A stretch of DNA of 6,229 bases from JBFJVZ01 sp041623895. GTDB lineage: Bacteria; Planctomycetota; Planctomycetia; Pirellulales; Pirellulaceae. Below the pieces are notes generated by a model, which was not told the DNA's origin, ran no database searches, and saw only the letters and a list, made by a program, of their open reading frames with translations. How positions within the stretch are numbered: position 1 is the first letter of the stretch; each line of letters starts with the position of its first letter. Below, in pieces: positions 1-5,373 of this stretch. The stretch covers positions 1 through 6,229 of the forward strand of contig JBFJVZ010000429.1 in NCBI GenBank assembly GCA_041623895.1, in the 5' to 3' direction. A program made the translations under genes and the position numbers.

Positions 1-2
1 AC

Positions 3-170
3 CTGAGCGTCGTATTGAACGGGGAACTGGTGATAGACAAACAACCAGTACCAGGCTGTACGGGAGGAGCACTTTTTGGGGACGTGACGCGAGACGGACC
101 TCTGTATTTGCAGGGCGATCATACCAGTGTTCGCTATCGGAATATCCGCCTTTCACCACGAGTCGAGTGA
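3..170 (+). CDS. DUF1080 / 3-keto-disaccharide hydrolase domain protein, C-terminal fragment
   Basis: Frame 3 is open from the first base and ends at a TGA at 168-170, giving the last 55 residues of a protein whose start lies upstream of the window. The tail contains VVLNGELV followed by TGGALFGDVTRDGPLYLQGD and HTSVRYRNIRLSP. This is the closing part of the DUF1080 fold (Pfam 3keto-disac_hyd), a concanavalin-like beta sandwich that usually ends with a G-P-(I/L)-x-L-Q-x-H then V-R-(F/Y)-R-N-I pattern. Characterised members cleave 3-keto-glycosides after a partner dehydrogenase has oxidised the sugar at C3; planctomycete genomes carry many copies, mostly uncharacterised and often exported. Whether this protein has a signal peptide or extra domains cannot be seen. 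The family assignment is fairly secure from the motif; the substrate is unknown. Confidence 0.85.
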   Translation: MSVVLNGELVIDKQPVPGCTGGALFGDVTRDGPLYLQGDHTSVRYRNIRLSPRVE

Positions 171-205
171 ACGCCTGTTGATTTGCCCGGCCCCTGAAAA
201 CACGA

Positions 206-233
206 ACCAAGCCCGATTTCGCATTCGCTTGGT
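206..233. repeat. Perfect 7-bp inverted repeat (hairpin or operator candidate)
   Basis: ACCAAGC at 206-212 and its exact reverse complement GCTTGGT at 227-233 are separated by a 14-nt loop. The downstream sequence is not T-rich, so this is not a standard intrinsic terminator. It lies 36 nt after the DUF1080 stop and about 90 nt before the kinase start, where an operator or a weak hairpin would be plausible. With a 14-nt loop the hairpin would be only moderately stable, and a 7-bp match in a gap this size can arise by chance. Confidence 0.3.
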
Positions 234-305
234 AGCACGAAGTTTGCAATGATGTCTATACTTGAACATTAAGTCATCTTGTTTGTGACTGTTTGCGTTG
301 GACGC

Positions 306-313
306 GGTGGAGA
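306..313 (+). promoter_or_regulatory. Ribosome binding site that decides the kinase start
   Basis: GGTGGAGA contains the Shine-Dalgarno core GGAG at 309-312, 8 nt before the GTG at 321. The alternative in-frame TTG at 279 is preceded by AACATTAAGTCATC, which has no purine-rich core. The extra 14 residues from the TTG start (MFVTVCVGRGGDKA) carry no domain feature. The GTG start is therefore preferred. Confidence 0.6.
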
Positions 314-320
314 CAAAGCC

Positions 321-3300
321 GTGCGACCCGAAACGCGCGTTCATTGGATCGCATTTGGAATCTTCCTTTCAGTAGTGCTGCCGTTGCTTGGCAGCATGGT
401 GACGGCACTGTTAGTTCCGCGCTTCCCGTCTGAGAGTGTGCAACTGCACAGTCTGCTGGTGGTTAGCGGCGGATTGATGGCACTTTCGATCGCTGTGATT
501 TTGGTGATCGAGCGGCGGCGCAACAAAGAAGCCAGACACTACACGGCGATGGCAAGTGCCCTGGGGACGATGGGCGTGCTCGAGCTGTTTCACGGATCGG
601 TGCCCATTGGCAACAATTTCGTCTGGCTGCACAGTACAGCCACATTTGTTGGCGGCTTGTTGTTCTCGCTGGTCTGGCTGGGCGATCGCAGACTTTCTCG
701 GCGGCAGATGCGTTCATTTCCACTGCTGTTGACTTCCGCTGCGATTGTTTTTGGCATCGGCTCCTGCCTGTGGCAGGACCTGCTTCCGGCGATGAAGATC
801 GGTAACGAATTCACGTTCACCGCGCGGGTATTAAATATCTCGGGCGGCGTGGGGTTTCTGTTTGCCGGTTTGTTTTTCATCCGCAGGTTTCATACAGCTT
901 TTCAGATTGAAGACTGGTTATTCGCAGTCCAAACCATGCTCTTCGGAGCCGCTGGCCTGTTGTTTGAGTTTTCGCAGGTTTGGAATCCCGCCTGGTGGTG
1001 GTGGCATGTACTGCGGATGATCGCTTACTCGGCTGCACTGACTTATGCCGTCCGCGCTTTTGTTAACTCGGAAGACGAATTACGTCGAGCAAATCGGAAA
1101 CTACTCAGTCTGAATCTCCGTTTGGATCGGCAGGTCGAGACGCAGACCGCAGAGTTAAAAGACACGTCCGAGCAACTGTCACGTGATCGTGATCTGCTTA
1201 ACACGTTGGTGGAAACGATCCCCGATTCCGTGTTCTTCAAGAATCGTGACCTTCAGTTCATCCGCGTCAATAGGGCGATGGCAAAGGGGTGCGGATTTGA
1301 CGATCCAAAAGACTTAATTGGCAAGACCGATGCGGACATTTGGAGCGGAGCTCTGCCCGAAGAAACCGGTGACGATGAACGGCGGATCATGGAGACTGGG
1401 GAGTCGCTGGTTAACAAGGAAGAGCAACCCATCGTCCCTGGCGGACGCCAACGATGGGTATTGGTCACCAAAATGCCGCTCCGCAATGAGAAACAAGAAA
1501 TTGTCGGCACGTTTGGTATCGCGCGTGAAATCACAGAAATCAAAAAGGCCGAGATAAAACTCAAGGAAAGTGAAGAACGATTTCGCCGAATCGTTGAAAC
1601 TGCGCCTGAGGCAGTTGTGATTCTTGACGTAGATCAGGGACGATTCACGGAAGTCAATCCGAACACCGAAAAACTTTTTGGAATGAGCAAGGAAGAATTG
1701 ACCAAAAAGCACCCAGTTGAATTGAGTCCGGAAATTCAGCCGGACGGCGTGCCATCGGCAGACCGCGGACGGGAAATGATCGAGAGAGCGTTGCGAGGGG
1801 AAGTCACCGTATTTGACTGGATGCATCAGCACGCCAGTGGCCGGGATATCCCCTGCGAAGTACGTCTTGTGCGGTTGCCGTCGAGTGATCGCCAAATCGT
1901 TCGTGCAAGCATTACAGATATCAGCGAACGAAAAAAAATAGAGCGAGAACTTCGCGACGCTCGCGATGCAGCTCAGCAGGCGAGTCAGGCAAAGAGTGAT
2001 TTCTTGGCCAACATGAGCCACGAAATCCGGACGCCGATGAACGCCATTATGGGCATGACAGAGCTCGTGCTCGACTCCAAACTTGATCCCACTCAACGTG
2101 ACTGCTTGCAGACAGTCATGGACTCGGCTGACTCGCTGTTGTCAATCATCAATCAGATTCTCGATTTCTCCAAGATCGAAGCACGCATGCTGGAGATGGA
2201 GCACATCGATTTCGATCTCCGTGAAGAGATTGGCGAAACCTTGAAGACGCTTGGTTTCCGCGCGCACGAAAAAGATTTGGACTTGGAGTGGTACGTGCAT
2301 CCCGACGTTCCCAATTGGTTGCACGGCGACCCCGGTCGTCTACGTCAGGTGATCGTGAATTTGGTCGGAAACGCAATCAAATTCACCCGCGAAGGCGAGG
2401 TGTATGTTGAAGTCGCCTGCGAAGATTGCGATCAGTCGCCAGTGAGGGTTCAATTCAGTGTCCGCGATACCGGTGTGGGAATACCGGAGGAAAAATGCGA
2501 AAAGATCTTTCATTCATTCGAGCAAGCCGACACTTCAACGACACGTGAATTCGGCGGCACCGGTCTGGGGCTGGCCATTTGCTCGCGAATTGTGGAGTTG
2601 ATGGGAGGAAAAATATGGTTGGAAAGTCAAGTCGATGTCGGTAGCACGTTTTCTTTCACCGCCGAATTCGAACTCGGAAAGGAACCAGCGGAAGTCGATG
2701 ATTCCGTCGACCTGCATGAAGTGCCGATATTGGTTGCCGAGCACAACAAGACCAGCCGTCGAATTGTCGATCGCACTCTGTTGCAGTGGGGAGCCGATGT
2801 AACGTCCGTCTCAGCTGGCTCTCAAGCCATAAAATTCTTGCAGCGGACAGCCGCCGCCGAACAACCCGTGCCGCTGATCGTTTGTGATGTTGATTTGCAG
2901 GACATGAGCGGGTTTGACTTGGTGCGCGAAATCAAGAACTGCGATGCTCTTGGCGATGTTCCCGTCGTGATGTTGACCTCCGGCAGTGGTTCAGGCGATT
3001 TTCGTGAGTGCCAGACGATGGGAATTGAAAGCTTGTTGATCAAGCCAGTGAAACAGTCCGATTTGCGAAAAGCGATCGCGGCCAGTTTGAAGGCGACGGC
3101 TGGGGCCAGCGACTCCGGCCAACAACCGGAATCGCCGGAATCCCAGCTTCAGCCGCTGAGAATACTATTGGCCGAAGATGGTAAGGCGAATCAGAAGATG
3201 GCTGTTCGCTTGCTGACAAAGTGGGGTCATTCCGTTGATGTTGCCGAGAATGGTCAAGAAACGATCGACCGATGGAAAGAAGGCGGCTACGACATTATCT

Positions 3301-3944
3301 TGATGGATGTGCAAATGCCTGTGTTGGACGGTATTGAGGCGACTCGGCAAATTCGTGATCTCGAAAAAAGCTCGGATCAACACATGCCGATTGTCGCGAT
3401 GACGGCGCACGCTTTGAAAGGCGATCGTCAACGTTGTCTCGATGCAGGTATGGACGACTATGTAACAAAACCAATTCGACGTGCAGAACTAGTAAGAGCA
3501 ATCAGTGCAGTGATTGGCAATGGCAACCCACACGAACAACCTGAGTCCGAGCCAGCGGCCCCCGATCCACCAGCAGCTGACGAGCAGGAAGTGGCAAATG
3601 CACCGATCTTTGACTACGAGGCTGCTTTGGATATTTACGGAGGTGACCGTGAATTCCTTAAGTCGATCTTGGAGACCGCCGTCTCCGAGATTCAGGGTCT
3701 GTTGCCCCAGTTGGACAAAGCGCTGGAAATCCAGGATGTTAAGGAATCGAAACGTCTCGCCCATACGATCAAAGGTGCCGCGCGAGCAGTCGTAGCGTTG
3801 GCCACTCAAGACGCCGCTTACGAAGTGGAAAAGGCTGCCGGCGCAGAAGATTTCGACAAAGCAAAAAGCCTGGTGCCGCCGCTAAGAACCGAAGTCTCGC
3901 GATTAGTCGAAGAACTTAAGTCGCACGGCGACCAGAGTTCCTGA
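321..3944 (+). CDS. Membrane-bound multi-sensor hybrid histidine kinase (PAS-PAS-HisKA-HATPase-REC-REC-HPt)
   Basis: This is a sensor kinase with a built-in phosphorelay, acting at the inner membrane. Numbering is from the GTG at 321 (1207 residues; a TTG at 279 would add 14). About eight hydrophobic helices lie within residues 9-248 and form an MASE-like multi-pass sensor with a W225-W228 run next to H229. A coiled coil spans about 252-292. PAS1 is at about 292-408 (SVFFKNRDLQFIRVNRAMA) and PAS2 at about 417-538. HisKA carries the phospho-accepting H567 in NMSHEIRTPMN. The ATPase has N-box N680/N684, G1 DTGVGI 716-721, the F-box FHSFEQAD and G2 GGTGLGLAI 745-753. REC1 (about 801-920) has D856, T886 and K908, but its acidic pair reads E807-H808. 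REC2 (about 946-1063) is canonical with E952-D953, D996, T1028 and K1050. After a Pro/Glu/Ala-rich linker (about 1067-1093), the HPt domain has H1148 in LAHTIKGAARAV. There is no output domain or adjacent response regulator, so the target is elsewhere. The architecture resembles BarA-type kinases, but the membrane sensor differs and no orthologous symbol is justified. The signal sensed is unknown. Confidence 0.95.
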   Translation: MRPETRVHWIAFGIFLSVVLPLLGSMVTALLVPRFPSESVQLHSLLVVSGGLMALSIAVILVIERRRNKEARHYTAMASALGTMGVLELFHGSVPIGNNFVWLHSTATFVGGLLFSLVWLGDRRLSRRQMRSFPLLLTSAAIVFGIGSCLWQDLLPAMKIGNEFTFTARVLNISGGVGFLFAGLFFIRRFHTAFQIEDWLFAVQTMLFGAAGLLFEFSQVWNPAWWWWHVLRMIAYSAALTYAVRAFVNSEDELRRANRKLLSLNLRLDRQVETQTAELKDTSEQLSRDRDLLNTLVETIPDSVFFKNRDLQFIRVNRAMAKGCGFDDPKDLIGKTDADIWSGALPEETGDDERRIMETGESLVNKEEQPIVPGGRQRWVLVTKMPLRNEKQEIVGTFGIAREITEIKKAEIKLKESEERFRRIVETAPEAVVILDVDQGRFTEVNPNTEKLFGMSKEELTKKHPVELSPEIQPDGVPSADRGREMIERALRGEVTVFDWMHQHASGRDIPCEVRLVRLPSSDRQIVRASITDISERKKIERELRDARDAAQQASQAKSDFLANMSHEIRTPMNAIMGMTELVLDSKLDPTQRDCLQTVMDSADSLLSIINQILDFSKIEARMLEMEHIDFDLREEIGETLKTLGFRAHEKDLDLEWYVHPDVPNWLHGDPGRLRQVIVNLVGNAIKFTREGEVYVEVACEDCDQSPVRVQFSVRDTGVGIPEEKCEKIFHSFEQADTSTTREFGGTGLGLAICSRIVELMGGKIWLESQVDVGSTFSFTAEFELGKEPAEVDDSVDLHEVPILVAEHNKTSRRIVDRTLLQWGADVTSVSAGSQAIKFLQRTAAAEQPVPLIVCDVDLQDMSGFDLVREIKNCDALGDVPVVMLTSGSGSGDFRECQTMGIESLLIKPVKQSDLRKAIAASLKATAGASDSGQQPESPESQLQPLRILLAEDGKANQKMAVRLLTKWGHSVDVAENGQETIDRWKEGGYDIILMDVQMPVLDGIEATRQIRDLEKSSDQHMPIVAMTAHALKGDRQRCLDAGMDDYVTKPIRRAELVRAISAVIGNGNPHEQPESEPAAPDPPAADEQEVANAPIFDYEAALDIYGGDREFLKSILETAVSEIQGLLPQLDKALEIQDVKESKRLAHTIKGAARAVVALATQDAAYEVEKAAGAEDFDKAKSLVPPLRTEVSRLVEELKSHGDQSS

Positions 3945-3947
3945 GGA
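3943..3947 (+). promoter_or_regulatory. Ribosome binding site overlapping the kinase stop codon
   Basis: GAGGA at 3943-3947 shares its first two bases with the kinase stop TGA at 3942-3944 and lies 9 nt before the TTG start at 3957. It supports that start for the beta-propeller gene and suggests translational coupling: ribosomes finishing the kinase would expose or reuse this site. There is no space for an independent promoter or terminator between the two genes. Confidence 0.55.
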
Positions 3948-3956
3948 ATTGATCGT

Positions 3957-5219
3957 TTGACCGCACAATTTGATCGAGACTGCAACCGCCAGATCAAGGC
4001 TGACAATTCTTTGCTGCGATGGATGCTGCTATTGACGCTTGCCGGTCATCCCTTGGCAGTGTCGGCAGACGATTGGTTCCGCTGGCGAGGTCCCCAATTG
4101 AATGGAGTCTCTGCGGAGGTCGACTGGGATCATCGCCGCATCGCCGACCGCAATTCCCAACGCTGGCAACGGAACGTTGGAATTGGATTTTCATCAGTGG
4201 TGACGAAGTCCGGATTGCTGCTGACCAGCGGTCATCAAGACGGTTCCGACACAGTTCACTGCATCGATGCTGCCGGCGGCGATATCGTCTGGCAATTCTC
4301 CTATCCAAGTCCCTTGGATGCTCGCGAGTTCGATGGTGGTCCAACCTCCACACCGACGATCGACGATGATCGTGTCTATGCACTCAGTCGCGAAGGCGAT
4401 CTGTTTTGCTTTGATGCGCGATCGGGCCAAATCATTTGGCGCAAGCAGATCGTAGATTTGGCCGGAGTCCGTGTACCGGGTTGGGGTTTCTCGGCATCAC
4501 CGCTTGTGGTCGGCGACACGTTATTGATCAACGCCGGCGATGCCGGCCTTGCGCTGAATAAACTGACCGGCAATCTGCTCTGGAAATCGGCCGACAAAGA
4601 TTGTGGGTACGGCACGCCGACGTTGATGAAACAAAATGAACAAACGATCGCAATCATTCCTTCCGGGCGTTCGTACGTCGCTGTTGATGTCGAAACCGGC
4701 AGGGAACAGTGGCGGCAACGATGGTTAACAAGTTTTGGCTGCAATGCCGCGGATCCGATCATTGATTCGGGCCGCGTCTTTTTGTCCTCCGGATACAATC
4801 GCGGCGCAGCTCTTCTGGCTGTTCGCGGAGCCGCGCCGGCGATCTTATGGAAGAACAAGTCGATGCGGAATCAGATCTCTTCCAGCATTCTGATTGATGG
4901 ATACCTGTACGGTGTTGATGGCGACATTGATGATCAAACGAGTCTAAATTGCGTGGACTTGGAGACGGGTGAGATTCGCTGGTCTGACAGCGAAATCAAT
5001 CCTGGCGCAATCGCCGCGGCAGGCGATCGACTGATCGTCCTGTCGAAATCGGGAGAACTGACAATCGCCCAGGTCAGTCCCAAGGGCCTGCAGGTCTTAG
5101 TCAGCCGCAAGGTGCTGCAAGCCAAGTGTTGGACCACGCCCGTCTTGAGCAACCACAGGATTTTTTGCCGTGATGCGTCCGGCGAACTTGTCTGCATCGA
5201 TGTCTCACCGGAAAAGTAA
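3957..5219 (+). CDS. Exported PQQ-like beta-propeller repeat protein
   Basis: This 420-residue protein is built of propeller repeats like those of PQQ dehydrogenases and BamB, and probably acts outside the cytoplasm. A signal peptide is visible: charged residues before position 18, a hydrophobic stretch at about 19-36, and a likely cut after AVSA (A37), giving a mature end DDWFRWRGPQLNGVS. Repeat strands of the form (C/A)-x-D-x-x-(T/S)-G-x-x-x-W recur at about 102-112, 151-161, 199-209, 242-252 and 332-342, with a degenerate one at 288-298 (AVRGAAPAILW) and a closing CIDVSPEK at the C terminus, as expected for seven or eight blades. No PQQ dehydrogenase catalytic domain is seen, so it is more likely a binding or scaffold protein than an enzyme. 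The TTG start is chosen because of GAGGA 9 nt upstream; an in-frame TTG at 4011 or ATG at 4023 would leave a shortened signal peptide without a proper ribosome binding site. It lies 12 nt after the kinase, probably in one operon. The specific role is unknown. Confidence 0.88.
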   Translation: MTAQFDRDCNRQIKADNSLLRWMLLLTLAGHPLAVSADDWFRWRGPQLNGVSAEVDWDHRRIADRNSQRWQRNVGIGFSSVVTKSGLLLTSGHQDGSDTVHCIDAAGGDIVWQFSYPSPLDAREFDGGPTSTPTIDDDRVYALSREGDLFCFDARSGQIIWRKQIVDLAGVRVPGWGFSASPLVVGDTLLINAGDAGLALNKLTGNLLWKSADKDCGYGTPTLMKQNEQTIAIIPSGRSYVAVDVETGREQWRQRWLTSFGCNAADPIIDSGRVFLSSGYNRGAALLAVRGAAPAILWKNKSMRNQISSSILIDGYLYGVDGDIDDQTSLNCVDLETGEIRWSDSEINPGAIAAAGDRLIVLSKSGELTIAQVSPKGLQVLVSRKVLQAKCWTTPVLSNHRIFCRDASGELVCIDVSPEK

Positions 5220-5295
5220 TGGCGTTTTTGCCAAGCACAGATCGTGTGTCCTGCTAAGATATCGAGCCATTGCCTGTTGCTGAAATCCCCGGTCT

Positions 5296-5353
5296 ACGTA
5301 GCCGCGGCTTCCAGCCGTGCCCATCCAACAGTACGGCAGGATACCGCACCTGC
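5296..5353. repeat. GC-rich inverted-repeat block, possibly a dispersed intergenic element
   Basis: The block contains the palindromes TACGTA-like ACGT at 5296-5299 and GCCGCGGC at 5301-5308. A hairpin follows, CGGCT at 5305-5309 with AGCCG at 5313-5317 around a TCC loop, and then a second inverted repeat, GCAGG at 5336-5340 with CCTGC at 5349-5353. The string TAGCCGCGGCTTCCAGCCGT resembles sequences I associate with repeated intergenic elements in planctomycete genomes, but this is from memory. Only one copy is present in the window, so its dispersed nature cannot be shown here. It could equally be a transcript-stabilising or attenuating structure. Confidence 0.35.
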
Positions 5354-5373
5354 AAAACTAAATAGGTACCGCA
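5342..5373 (+). repeat. Direct repeat TACCGCA, second copy abutting the start codon
   Basis: TACCGCA occurs at 5342-5348 and again at 5367-5373, 25 nt apart, and each copy is preceded by AGG (with one extra A in the first). The second copy runs up to the ATG at 5374. Its AGG at 5364-5366 is the only Shine-Dalgarno-like sequence for that gene, with 7 nt spacing. The pair could bind a regulator or be coincidental. Confidence 0.25.

Larger units (their letters stand above)
171..320 (+). other. Intergenic region upstream of the kinase gene
   Basis: This 150-nt gap lies between the DUF1080 stop codon and the preferred kinase start. It holds the inverted repeat at 206-233 and the ribosome binding site at 306-313, described separately. 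A -10-like hexamer TATACT lies at 257-262, but the nearest -35-like hexamer, TTGGTA at 229-234, is 22 nt away, which is too far for a normal sigma-70 promoter, so no promoter is claimed. A TAA at 270-272 in the kinase frame stops the gene from starting further upstream. No oligo-T terminator follows the DUF1080 gene, so read-through from it remains possible. Confidence 0.5.
5220..5373 (+). other. Intergenic region between the propeller gene and the oxidoreductase gene
   Basis: This 154-nt gap contains a small hairpin right after the propeller stop: TGGC at 5220-5223 pairs with GCCA at 5230-5233 around a loop containing five T. A second weak one follows, CACA at 5236-5239 with TGTG at 5245-5248. 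Neither is followed by a T run, so no intrinsic terminator is claimed. A TAAGAT hexamer at 5255-5260 resembles a -10 box, but the nearest TTGCCA, at 5228-5233, is 21 nt away, so a promoter is only possible. The second half holds the GC-rich repeat block and the TACCGCA direct repeat listed separately. Confidence 0.5.

Noticed and set aside
257..262. TATACT as a -10 promoter element for the kinase operon
   Set aside because: No -35 hexamer occurs at 16-18 nt; the nearest candidate, TTGGTA at 229-234, has a 22-nt spacer.
993..1004. (TGG)4 as a microsatellite or phase-variable tract
   Set aside because: It is short and in frame, so copy changes would not shift the frame, and it encodes a plausible Trp cluster at a membrane boundary.
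1314..2096. Long open frame on the minus strand (260 codons) antisense to the PAS and HisKA region of the kinase
   Set aside because: It lies wholly within a strongly supported coding region on the other strand, shows no recognisable domain, and is explained by the codon usage of the kinase gene read in antisense.
4376..4858. Minus-strand open frame of 160 codons opposite the beta-propeller gene
   Set aside because: It is antisense to a repeat-rich, clearly coding + strand gene; its translation is Arg/Pro/Ser-rich low-complexity sequence without a family motif.
3957..5219. PQQ-dependent dehydrogenase
   Set aside because: The protein has only propeller repeats and is much shorter than PQQ alcohol or glucose dehydrogenases; no cofactor-binding or cytochrome motif (CxxCH) is seen.
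5220..5248. Intrinsic terminator after the beta-propeller gene
   Set aside because: The hairpins are only 4 bp and have no following T run; the T residues sit inside the first loop instead.
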